A stretch of 64,000 nt of DNA from Arcanobacterium ihumii. GTDB lineage: Bacteria; Actinomycetota; Actinomycetes; Actinomycetales; Actinomycetaceae. Below the pieces are notes generated by a model. That model did not search any database. It saw only the letters and a list, made by a program, of their open reading frames with translations, and was not told the origin of the DNA. This document shows, piece after piece, positions 9,481-17,664 of this stretch (position 1 is the stretch's first letter; every line of letters begins with the position of its first letter). The position numbers and the translations under genes are program-made. Location of the stretch: assembly GCF_900604515.1 (NCBI RefSeq), contig NZ_UWOS01000001.1:434001-498000 (forward strand). The letters are read 5' to 3'.

Positions 9481-10527
9481 ATGACTCATCATGCACATAG
9501 TATTTCGGTTGTCATTCCTGTATATCAGGGTGCTCAGACACTTCCGCATCTAGTATCTGAATTAGAAGCTCTAACTGGGGTTAATACATCAGCCAACGGG
9601 AATACGTGGCAAATTTGTGAAGTTATCTGCGTATATGACCATGGACACGATCAATCCCCCCAAGTTCTGCGAAAGCTGGCTGAGTCTCGCTCTTGGCTCA
9701 AATTAGTGTGGCTAAGTCGTAATTATGGACAGCATCCGGCTACACTTGCAGGAATTTCAGCTTCGGGAAGCGACTGGGTAGTTACCATTGACGAAGATGG
9801 TCAGCAAGATCCTCGCGATATTGGCACACTGCTCGACAGTGCTCTTGCTGAGCAAGCCACTCTCGTATATGCCCGCCCTCTGAATGACCCTCCGCATGGA
9901 TTAATGCGCAACCTCACTTCTCGCAGTGCGAAGAAAATCGTTAACGTAATGATGGGATCGAAAAACTCGACAAGTTATAATAGCTTCCGTCTCATCTTGG
10001 GCGAAGTTGCTCGCTCAGCTTCCGCCTATGCAGGCAGTGGCGTTTACCTTGATGTTGCGCTTGGATGGGTTTCCAAAGTAACGACCGCCGGTGTTCATTT
10101 GCGTGACGAAGGTAGCGAGCGCCAATCTGGATACTCTTACCGCAAGCTAATTGCTCATTTTTGGCGCATGGTCATGTCCAGTGGCACTGGCTTCCTCCGA
10201 ATTGTAAGCATCCTTGGCGCATTTACAGCGTTTGTTGGCATACTCTTGGCAATCGTGGTCTTCATCAACAAATTCGTTAACCCCAGTGTCCAAATTGGAT
10301 GGTCTTCAACAATTATCGTAATTCTCTCTACATCTGGTCTTATCATGTTATCGCTTGGCGTTATTGCGGAATACGTCGGCGTAGCGGTAAACATGGCAAT
10401 GGGACGCCCATTGTATTTAGTCACTTCTGATCCAGACAATGGCCCCCTCGGTATCCGAAACCAGAATCCCCATAGCTCCAATTCCTCTGAACCTGCTGAT
10501 TCTCCATCCAATATAGATAGGCGCTAA
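9481..10527 (+). CDS. GtrB/ArnC-like polyprenyl-phosphate glycosyltransferase
   Basis: 348 residues. Residues about 7-225 are a GT2 domain (SISVVIPVYQGAQTL start, acidic DED at 104-106, LSRNYGQHPATLAGI typical of the DPM1/GtrB/ArnC branch), followed by two membrane helices at about 236-262 and 272-300. Members load a nucleotide sugar onto undecaprenyl or decaprenyl phosphate at the inner membrane face, giving the lipid-linked donor used outside by GT-C enzymes. Downstream lie an SDR enzyme, a GT-C protein and a GtrA-type flippase, the set expected for side-chain glycosylation of a surface polymer. The stop shares one base with the next ATG (TAATG). The sugar is not predictable. Confidence 0.85.
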   Translation: MTHHAHSISVVIPVYQGAQTLPHLVSELEALTGVNTSANGNTWQICEVICVYDHGHDQSPQVLRKLAESRSWLKLVWLSRNYGQHPATLAGISASGSDWVVTIDEDGQQDPRDIGTLLDSALAEQATLVYARPLNDPPHGLMRNLTSRSAKKIVNVMMGSKNSTSYNSFRLILGEVARSASAYAGSGVYLDVALGWVSKVTTAGVHLRDEGSERQSGYSYRKLIAHFWRMVMSSGTGFLRIVSILGAFTAFVGILLAIVVFINKFVNPSVQIGWSSTIIVILSTSGLIMLSLGVIAEYVGVAVNMAMGRPLYLVTSDPDNGPLGIRNQNPHSSNSSEPADSPSNIDRR

Positions 10528-11534
10528 TGGACAACGAGTCTTTCATCTTGGTGGTTGGCGCAGGAGGGCTTCTTGGAAGAGCTCTCGTTAAGTCTGCGCG
10601 CAATCAAAATAAAAAGTTAGTGATCGCTCGAAATCTCCCTTGGAATAACTCAAGTCAGGTTCTCGAAAAACTCAATACTATTCTGTCCAACGCTTTCGCA
10701 GACCAACGCAATTCAGCCAGTCATACTCCGAATACAGGTATTCCTGAAAGCCTCAATAAGGCTTGGACCTTAATCTGGTGCGCGGGTGCTGGAACCACCG
10801 GAACGACCGCAGCAGATCTTAATAAAGAAACAGAACTTTTTCACGACTTCATTGAGCTCCTCCACCACAATTTCTCAGCGCAGCTTAAAGATCTGACTTT
10901 TTTTTATGCATCTTCAGCCGGTGGTCTGTATGCAGGATCAAGCAATCCCCCCTTCACTGAACAAACACCTCCTGCTCCGCTCGCTCCCTACGGCTTTGCA
11001 AAGCTCGCATGTGAAAATGCAGTGTCTTCACTAACAAATGATGGCGCAACCGTAGCAATTGGTCGTATTGCAAATTTATACGGTCCAGGACAAGACATTT
11101 CGAAACCACAAGGTCTCGTGTCACAGCTGTGCCTTTCTTACCATAAAGGCACATTCAACAAAATTTTCGTATCCCTTGATACCTTGCGTGACTACATTTA
11201 TACCGATGATGCAGCTACGCTTATCTTTCGTTTCATTGAGGCCGCACACCATAATGCCCCTGGAAAAAAGAGTATTAAAATTATTGGCTCAGGCTATTCC
11301 CTCTCAATTGCCGAACTGATCGGTGTTGCAAAGGCTATTTTCAAACGAAAATTACCTTATCTGCAAGTGGTTTCAAACCAGACATCCGTTCAAGCCCGCG
11401 ACTTACGACTCCAATCAACCGTATTTTTAGAGGTCGATGCAATCGAATTGACTACCTTTCCCTCGGGCTTTTTCAGGACAAACCAAGATATTGGTACTCG
11501 GTTTAGACTTAATCAAACAAATCTTAAACGATAA
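10527..11534 (+). CDS. NAD-dependent epimerase/dehydratase (extended SDR family)
   Basis: 335 residues. The N-terminal Rossmann motif GAGGLLG (residues 11-17) binds NAD(P), and the catalytic pair appears as YGFAK with serines about 25 residues earlier (YASSAGGLY). The C-terminal part (RDYIYTDDAATLIFRFIEA) matches the substrate-binding region of sugar-nucleotide epimerases. The exact reaction cannot be assigned; supplying or modifying the sugar used by the upstream GtrB-like enzyme is the natural guess. It overlaps that gene by one base, so the two are translationally coupled. Confidence 0.7.
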   Translation: MDNESFILVVGAGGLLGRALVKSARNQNKKLVIARNLPWNNSSQVLEKLNTILSNAFADQRNSASHTPNTGIPESLNKAWTLIWCAGAGTTGTTAADLNKETELFHDFIELLHHNFSAQLKDLTFFYASSAGGLYAGSSNPPFTEQTPPAPLAPYGFAKLACENAVSSLTNDGATVAIGRIANLYGPGQDISKPQGLVSQLCLSYHKGTFNKIFVSLDTLRDYIYTDDAATLIFRFIEAAHHNAPGKKSIKIIGSGYSLSIAELIGVAKAIFKRKLPYLQVVSNQTSVQARDLRLQSTVFLEVDAIELTTFPSGFFRTNQDIGTRFRLNQTNLKR

Positions 11535-11580
11535 CGTCCAATAGTTAGCCAGACGCAGCTCAATATTCCTAGGAGAGATG

Positions 11581-13056
11581 ATGACCCCAACCCATGTAAA
11601 AGAACCAACGCTTTTCCAGTGGTCACTACCATTAGTTTCAATGTTCGTTGGGTTCTTTTTCTTCTTGCGGGATCCTTCTGATCTGATTGCGACTGTCCAA
11701 CACTCGATGTTGTTGCTTCATTGCATCTTCACGGGCGACTTTAGCTCCTTTTATCAAATAAGCATTGATACAACTATTATGCCCGCGATGTACAGTTTCT
11801 TTTTCTACGGGCTGCTATCGCTCTTGTTGCTTCCATTAGCCGGAATTTTACAGATATTTGGTGGGTTTGATTACACAAATTCACTCGATATCACTATTGC
11901 GCTTCGCTACACCCAGCTGGTGCTGATTTTGCTTATTTGCTTTACTGCCTATTTGGTATACAAACTCAGTAAACACCTCGGTTATCGAGACGGAACTGCA
12001 AAGTGGGCGGCATACCTCTACATGGCTTCGCCGTTAACTATTTTTGCTGACGCTGTTTTTTGGCAATACGACGTCGTTACCTTAGTTTTCTTCATCATCG
12101 CCCTTGGCTTCTATATCAATCACGATCTGACCAAGTTCTCCTTGATTATGGCTATCGCAATCACATGCAAGATGTTTGCTTTATTCGCGTTCATCCCACT
12201 CATTCTATTTGCTGAAAAGCGCGTCGTTCACATCATTAAGCATTTAGCAATAGGTGTATCTCTTACCGCAGTATCAGAACTAGTAGCCCACAAAATGAAA
12301 GGCTACGGAGTCGCCAAAGCACTAAGATCACACTTAACCGATAAACTCACCGACAACGGTATCGCTTATTCATTTGGATATGTTTCTCTATCGCTTATCG
12401 CGCTCGCTGGCATCGCGATCTATGCATACATGATCACGGCAAAATCAGAAGCAGACTTCAAACACCAATCCTTATATATTACATTCATTAGCTTAGCAGC
12501 ACCCTTTGCTCTATTCTTTGCTAACACCTACTGGTGGATTTTAGTCGTACCATTTGGTGCTATTTTAATCGCTGGACACCCAAAGGTAAAAGAACTGATG
12601 GTACTCGTATCTGGCTTCTTCGTATTCCTGATAATCACATCAGTTCTTGTGTTTAAGTATTACATGGACCAAGATATGGTCAACGGTGGATTATTTGCGA
12701 AAGTATTCGGGGTGCGTTACTCAGGTAAGCCGTCATTTTATTCTCTAGCTGAAAGTCGGAATATAGCTGATCCAAATGTGTTTTACGCTTTCGCGCTAGC
12801 ACTCCTTTTCGCGGTCTTCGTCATACTGTGGAAGAAAACGGGACACGAGCTATTTCTAGCTCCGAAAGAAATACCCGCTGTTTCAGACCATCCTCAGGAG
12901 CTTTCAGCCACTGACAGCCCAGAGCAGAGTGCCACCGCTTATCAAACTGTGGTTAAGCTGATTCCCGACAGTGCAGTCTACCTGTACAACCTCGCGATAT
13001 ACACTTATATTCTCCCCTCCCTGCTTCTTTTCACTCGCGAGCTACTCTTGAAATAA
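11581..13056 (+). CDS. GT-C type integral membrane glycosyltransferase
   Basis: 491 residues with about eleven to thirteen membrane segments. The DAVFWQYDVVTLVFFIIALG motif followed by a positively charged turn and another helix is like that in GT-C transferases. Two consecutive ATGs occur; the second has AGGAG at 5 nt and is preferred. It lies between a lipid-linked sugar synthase (9481) and a GtrA-like flippase (13069), so it is the best candidate for the enzyme that transfers the flipped sugar onto the surface polymer, in the role of GtrC-type proteins or GacL in streptococci. Direct sequence support for the substrate is absent. AT-rich like the rest of this block. Confidence 0.7.
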   Translation: MTPTHVKEPTLFQWSLPLVSMFVGFFFFLRDPSDLIATVQHSMLLLHCIFTGDFSSFYQISIDTTIMPAMYSFFFYGLLSLLLLPLAGILQIFGGFDYTNSLDITIALRYTQLVLILLICFTAYLVYKLSKHLGYRDGTAKWAAYLYMASPLTIFADAVFWQYDVVTLVFFIIALGFYINHDLTKFSLIMAIAITCKMFALFAFIPLILFAEKRVVHIIKHLAIGVSLTAVSELVAHKMKGYGVAKALRSHLTDKLTDNGIAYSFGYVSLSLIALAGIAIYAYMITAKSEADFKHQSLYITFISLAAPFALFFANTYWWILVVPFGAILIAGHPKVKELMVLVSGFFVFLIITSVLVFKYYMDQDMVNGGLFAKVFGVRYSGKPSFYSLAESRNIADPNVFYAFALALLFAVFVILWKKTGHELFLAPKEIPAVSDHPQELSATDSPEQSATAYQTVVKLIPDSAVYLYNLAIYTYILPSLLLFTRELLLK

Positions 13057-13068
13057 TTGAGGGAAACT

Positions 13069-13479
13069 GTGGAAGATAACCAAAGCAAACGCCATATCAT
13101 CCGCCAAATTTTACGGTTTGGAATCGTCGGTGTTATTTCGACACTAGTAGATTACGGTGGGTTCTTAGCACTTACGTACGTCTTTGATCTCAACTATCTT
13201 CTAGCCAGTACGCTTTCTTATTCCGCAGGAATCGTCGTTAATTACTGGTTGGGTATGAAGTATGTATTCGTCTCAGATGAGAATCGATCAAAGTTCTCCG
13301 AGTTTTCTCTTTATATAATTTTAACCCTCATCGGTATGGGGCTGAATCAATTATTCCTGTTTATCTTCGTTGATTGGCTCAGTATCGCACCGGCAGTGGG
13401 TAAGTTATTAGCAACGGTCCTTGTGATGGTTTACAACTTTGTTTCGCGAAAAATATTCATTGAACCATCGGAGAAATGA
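13069..13479 (+). CDS. GtrA-family membrane protein, putative lipid-linked sugar flippase
   Basis: 136 residues with four membrane helices, starting ILRFGIVGVISTLVDYGGFLALTYVF, the classical GtrA N-terminus, and ending in the basic FVSRKIFI motif. An upstream TTG (13057) touches the stop of the previous gene, but GAGGGA lies just before the GTG at 13069, so I take that as the start. GtrA proteins are thought to move polyprenyl-phosphate sugars across the membrane. Together with the genes at 9481 and 11581 it completes a three-part side-chain glycosylation module. The next gene begins 3 nt after the stop. Confidence 0.85.
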   Translation: MEDNQSKRHIIRQILRFGIVGVISTLVDYGGFLALTYVFDLNYLLASTLSYSAGIVVNYWLGMKYVFVSDENRSKFSEFSLYIILTLIGMGLNQLFLFIFVDWLSIAPAVGKLLATVLVMVYNFVSRKIFIEPSEK

Positions 13480-13482
13480 CTC

Positions 13483-14406
13483 ATGGTTAATACAAACGTA
13501 GTACGAGATGCCTCTATTTGGGCTGTTATCGTCACTTTTCATCCAGATGAACGAACACATCGTTTAATTGAAGTGCTCACCAGACAAGTTCAAAAATGCA
13601 TCGTGGTGGACAATGGTTCGACTGAACGTGAATTAGCTGCTCTGGTGAAGGCCACCGATTCATGCGAAGCTAAACTCTGCGCATTAGGTTCGAATATGGG
13701 GATCGCTTACGCTCAAAACGTTGGCATCGAAATTGCTTTGGAGGCTAACGCTACCCACGTTCTTCTTTCTGATCAAGATTCACTTCCTCCCCAAGACATG
13801 GTTTCAGCACTTTTGGAAGCGATGGAAGAAACTGGCGCAGAAGCAGTCGGACCGTTTATTCGTGATAACAACGGTGGCGACGACGAATTGGTCTATATTT
13901 CACGCACTTGGGGTCCACGCCGTGCCAGTACTAATGAGCTCCGCCAACACTATGTCAATCCAGCTTTTCTACTCGCTTCTGGATGCTTGATTAGCTCAGA
14001 TTGCTTACGCGAAGTGGGCTTGATGAACGATGATTACTTCATCGACCATGTTGATCTAGAATGGTGTTTACGAGTGCGTGCGCATGGAAAGAAAATCGTT
14101 GTCACAACGGATACCGTCCTCGATCATTCACTTGGAGATCAAACCGAACGTATTCCTTTCCGAGCTCAGCCAGTCCACGTACACGCACCTATCCGCAATT
14201 ATTACCTAACTCGAAACACTATATTGCTATGCAAGTCAGGATTATTAACCCGACGTTGGATTGTCGGTTATCTCGTTTGGCTAGCAAAATATGTAGGATT
14301 TAATATTCTCCTTGCGCCACAGAGATTCCAGCGAGCCTCATATATTGGTCGGGCGATCATCGATGGGATCACAGGGAAAACCGGAAAGTACTCCATCAGA
14401 AGGTAA
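13483..14406 (+). CDS. GT2 glycosyltransferase, rhamnosyltransferase-like
   Basis: 307 residues. WAVIVTFHPDERTHRLIEVL, VVDNGS, GSNMGIAYAQNVGI and LLSDQDSLPP form the pattern of RfbF/WbbL-like rhamnosyltransferases; the DQDS is the metal-binding acidic motif and DHVDLEWCLRVRAHG the acceptor-side motif. A short hydrophobic patch near the C-terminus may bind the membrane. It most likely adds a rhamnose or related deoxysugar to the lipid-linked precursor in the cytoplasm. It is the last gene of the rightward run starting at 9481 and runs 11 bp into the convergent wzt gene, so no terminator separates them. Confidence 0.85.
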   Translation: MVNTNVVRDASIWAVIVTFHPDERTHRLIEVLTRQVQKCIVVDNGSTERELAALVKATDSCEAKLCALGSNMGIAYAQNVGIEIALEANATHVLLSDQDSLPPQDMVSALLEAMEETGAEAVGPFIRDNNGGDDELVYISRTWGPRRASTNELRQHYVNPAFLLASGCLISSDCLREVGLMNDDYFIDHVDLEWCLRVRAHGKKIVVTTDTVLDHSLGDQTERIPFRAQPVHVHAPIRNYYLTRNTILLCKSGLLTRRWIVGYLVWLAKYVGFNILLAPQRFQRASYIGRAIIDGITGKTGKYSIRR

Positions 14407-15583
14407 CAACCGGATCGATGGTCAATATCCCACTAGTAATAGAATCACCCCGTACCTTAAGCAGATCCTCCGTTCTCAACGAATCGATTTGATAACCGTT
14501 CGAGTCAATCAAAATAGCTTCAAATCGGTAATCGCCTAAACCGAGATTAAGATTCGGAAGCATAAACTCAATGGTTTTTTCGTTGCTGAATTCAGGAAGT
14601 TCAGTTTCCATTTTTCGTGAATCAACAGAAACTACGTGTTGACCAGACGTCGACTCAATTGAGAGAACGACGTCGTACTTTGGCGAAACTTCAACTTTAG
14701 AATGAAGCGATACGTTCACAAGTACGTCATCCCCTGGACGAATCTCTTGCGCGTCATCGAAGGTCTGAGGAGCCCTAGCGAAGGAAAGGTCAGAGATTTT
14801 CAAGCTTTCCTCATCGATGTTCTGATTCCGAGAAATCGCAGCTGCCTTCTGATACATCTGATGAAGATATTTCATCGAATCCTTGGCACTTCCGGCGTAA
14901 ACGAGCTTACCCGACTGCAGTACGACGGCTGAATCACAGACATCAACGATCTGAGCTGCAGAATGTGAAACCAGGATGATCGTACGTCCCTGTTTTTGGA
15001 ATTCACGAATCTTTTCCATACATTTCTTTTGGAACGGTTCATCACCCACAGCTAAGACTTCGTCAACTAGAAGAATATCTGGATCGGAATGCACCGCAAC
15101 TGCGAAAGCCAAGCGTACATACATCCCGGATGAATAAAACTTCACTTGGGTATCGATAAAGTCACCAATCCCAGAGAAATCGACGATAGCTTGAAAGTTA
15201 CGTTCAATTTCCGCGCGTGAAAGTCCCAAAATTGCACCATTAAGGTAAACATTATCGCGTCCAGTTAAATCAGGATGGAAGCCAGCGCCCAGCTCGAGCA
15301 AAGCCGCAATCCGCCCACGTACTTTTACATCTCCTCGATCTGGAGAAAGAATACCTCCAATAATCTTCAGCAACGTAGACTTTCCTGATCCGTTCGGCCC
15401 CACAAGGCCGATTGATTGACCCGCCTTAATAGTAAAACTTACGTCATCAAGTGCCCAGTACTCTTCCTTATAAGTTTTAGAGCGCTTCGCATTGACAACT
15501 CTTTCCTTGAGCGATTTATCCTTATGAATTACGAATTTCTTAGCAACCTGATCAATTTCGATCACATCTGGACGTTCAGACAT
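14396..15583 (-). CDS. wzt: Polysaccharide ABC exporter ATPase with C-terminal Wzt-type domain
   Basis: 395 residues. The ATPase domain (about 1-250) has Walker A GPNGSGKST, a signature region SSGMYVRLAFAVAV, Walker B ILLVDEVLAVGD and the switch His in LVSHS. The VLAVGDEPFQKKC stretch is typical of the Wzt/TagH/RfbE group. Residues about 260-395 form a beta-rich domain like the Wzt C-terminal domain that recognises the finished glycan. It powers export of a lipid-linked polysaccharide through the permease encoded just upstream. The ATG at 15583 has AGGAG at 5 nt and shares one base with the permease stop (TGATG); a GTG one codon earlier is less likely. Confidence 0.9.
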   Translation of the reverse strand: MSERPDVIEIDQVAKKFVIHKDKSLKERVVNAKRSKTYKEEYWALDDVSFTIKAGQSIGLVGPNGSGKSTLLKIIGGILSPDRGDVKVRGRIAALLELGAGFHPDLTGRDNVYLNGAILGLSRAEIERNFQAIVDFSGIGDFIDTQVKFYSSGMYVRLAFAVAVHSDPDILLVDEVLAVGDEPFQKKCMEKIREFQKQGRTIILVSHSAAQIVDVCDSAVVLQSGKLVYAGSAKDSMKYLHQMYQKAAAISRNQNIDEESLKISDLSFARAPQTFDDAQEIRPGDDVLVNVSLHSKVEVSPKYDVVLSIESTSGQHVVSVDSRKMETELPEFSNEKTIEFMLPNLNLGLGDYRFEAILIDSNGYQIDSLRTEDLLKVRGDSITSGILTIDPVVTF

Positions 15584-17664
15584 CACATCTCCTGCGCAAA
15601 GTTCTTCTGCAAAAGGGCAAATATTCTCTGTGCAACGTAGAGAACAACAAGACCAACAATTAACATAATCGCCAATCGATCGAATAGCTCAGAAGGCCAC
15701 AAAGCTCCCTCGCCCGCTACCCAGGTTCCCCGTTGGAATCCCATGACGGCGATCGTCGTCGGATTCAACAGATAAAGATTCGTCACAAATGGAGGTGCCC
15801 AATCCATGATCATGGCAAACGAGTACACACTCGGAGTTAGCCAGAAACCGATCATAATTGCGACTTCCACCAAGTATTGGATGTCCCTCATGTAAACGTT
15901 CAACGCCGCCAAAATTAGTCCCATTGCAAGTCCCCAAACCACAACTACCACGAGAGAGATTGGCACGTAGATTACAAAGTTCTGCAAATTGATATCGCGG
16001 ATTAGAACAGAAGCCAGAATCAAAATTCCAAGCTGAGATACAAAATCAACTAATGCGGAGGCAGTAGACGTAAGCGGGAAAAGCTCACGTGGCAAATAAA
16101 CCTTTTTAACTATCCCAGCGTTGGCAAGAATTGAGGATGTGGACCCCGAAACAATCGAGGCGAATAAGCCCCAAGCGGTCAAGCCCGCGAAAACATAAAT
16201 TGCAAAGTCCGGAATCGCTCGTTGAGCACCCAAGACCTTTCCAATCGCAAAATAGTAAATTAGAAGGTTAATCAATGGACGAACAAGAGTCCAAAGATAA
16301 CCAAGCGTGGAATCCTTGTAACGCGATTTTAATTCACGTTTTGCAAAGAGGGAGAGCAATCCGCGATGATTCCAGATCTCTCGATAAGAAGCGATTGCCC
16401 CTTTAAAGAAGCCAACCGTGGGAACCACGGGTTTGAGAGGTTGGGTTTGCAACCAAGTAAACCTGTCCTCTTTATCACTGAAGTCGGGACGCTCATCAGC
16501 ACCAATATTAGCTGTGGAACTAGACTTATTCAGTTCCGTTTCCGGCACTGCTGCGCTGGCAGAAACCTCTACGGAATTCTTCGATACCGAGTTGCCTTGA
16601 CCTGAGATCTTTTTAATAAGTGCTGAGCAACCACTCACTACCAAATCATTAACCTGGAACAGCGCAAACGACACTACAAAAATGACAAGATTTAGTGCAA
16701 TAAAAATTCCCCAGCGTTGAAGCAAAGATAATGCCATCACGTTTACCGTCATAAAGACGCACAAAATGATGATGTGATGAGTAAGGAAAATAGCGTATGA
16801 ATACTTAGAAATCCAATTAACTGGAATTTTAATGAGCTTCGATTCAACTTTCTGTCCGATGATCACAAGAAGCACGAAGAAAGCTGGACCGATAATCGAG
16901 GTCATAACGTTTTCTTGAAGGTTAGGGAACGCAGCGCCCACCAACAAGATAAATACTGTTGGGATCGACCAGTACCAAGCAACATGTTTGACATATTTTA
17001 CAAAATAGATACCAAACGAAAGTTCAACGAGCCTCACAGGGATCATTGCCGATGGTTCGTACGTATGCTGGAAATGCGTTAGAGCATAAAGCGAAACAGC
17101 ATTAATGGCCACGATGCATACCCCAGATGCCACCGGTCGGCGGTCAATTGCCCACAGTAAAATAGGGAAGATCATATAGTAGATAACTATAAAGCCAAGG
17201 AACCACTCCCCAACAATGAACATGGTATGAAATCCAAAAAGTGCCGCTAACCCATCAAACCCAAGGATAGTTAATGGAAAAGACTCGATTGGCCCCTGAC
17301 CGAATGTCTGGCTTCCATAGATGTATCGCAAGGAAACAAACGCGACAATCCATGCAATCCAAAACATCGGATAGATATTTAGAAAACGTTTTTTAAAGTA
17401 TCGCTTCAGATCAATTGGGCGTTTATAGGATATGGTCAATCCTGCGCTTGAAATAATCAAGAACACAGAAACGCCCAACCCGCCCACATAAATTCCGAAC
17501 GGTAAATTCGTTAACAAATATCCATCATTTGCGAGATATGGATTATTAAAGTGTGTAAGCACAATTAGAAGCACTGAAAGCGCTCGAATAAAATCTAGAT
17601 AGAAAAGCCGCTTTCGAGGGCGCTTAACAAGAGAATTCTGCGTTGTACTTGTGGGAGCAGTCAT
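15583..17664 (-). CDS. Fusion of acyltransferase-3 domain with ABC-2 polysaccharide export permease (Wzm-like)
   Basis: 693 residues in one uninterrupted frame. Residues about 18-345 are an acyltransferase family 3 membrane domain: YLDFIRALSVLLIVLTHF with Arg27 and His38 in the R-x10-H arrangement, then about ten helices. Residues about 346-430 are a Ser/Asp-rich linker. Residues about 430-693 are a complete Wzm/TagG-type permease (LFAKRELKSRYKDSTLGYLWTLVRPL, NVYMRDIQYLVEV, six helices). AT3 enzymes move acetyl or other acyl groups across the membrane onto glycans, so the fusion suggests O-acylation coupled to export; this is inference. The start at 17664 overlaps the rgpF stop (ATGA), which fixes it. 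The partner ATPase follows immediately. I do not know this domain order as a standard architecture. Confidence 0.85.
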   Translation of the reverse strand: MTAPTSTTQNSLVKRPRKRLFYLDFIRALSVLLIVLTHFNNPYLANDGYLLTNLPFGIYVGGLGVSVFLIISSAGLTISYKRPIDLKRYFKKRFLNIYPMFWIAWIVAFVSLRYIYGSQTFGQGPIESFPLTILGFDGLAALFGFHTMFIVGEWFLGFIVIYYMIFPILLWAIDRRPVASGVCIVAINAVSLYALTHFQHTYEPSAMIPVRLVELSFGIYFVKYVKHVAWYWSIPTVFILLVGAAFPNLQENVMTSIIGPAFFVLLVIIGQKVESKLIKIPVNWISKYSYAIFLTHHIIILCVFMTVNVMALSLLQRWGIFIALNLVIFVVSFALFQVNDLVVSGCSALIKKISGQGNSVSKNSVEVSASAAVPETELNKSSSTANIGADERPDFSDKEDRFTWLQTQPLKPVVPTVGFFKGAIASYREIWNHRGLLSLFAKRELKSRYKDSTLGYLWTLVRPLINLLIYYFAIGKVLGAQRAIPDFAIYVFAGLTAWGLFASIVSGSTSSILANAGIVKKVYLPRELFPLTSTASALVDFVSQLGILILASVLIRDINLQNFVIYVPISLVVVVVWGLAMGLILAALNVYMRDIQYLVEVAIMIGFWLTPSVYSFAMIMDWAPPFVTNLYLLNPTTIAVMGFQRGTWVAGEGALWPSELFDRLAIMLIVGLVVLYVAQRIFALLQKNFAQEM

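Noticed and set aside
14396-17664. Teichoic acid exporter (TagGH) label for the ABC pair
   Set aside because: The sequence type fits TagGH as well as Wzm/Wzt, but no teichoic acid polymerase or glycerol/ribitol genes are present, while rhamnan genes are; polysaccharide export is the better call.
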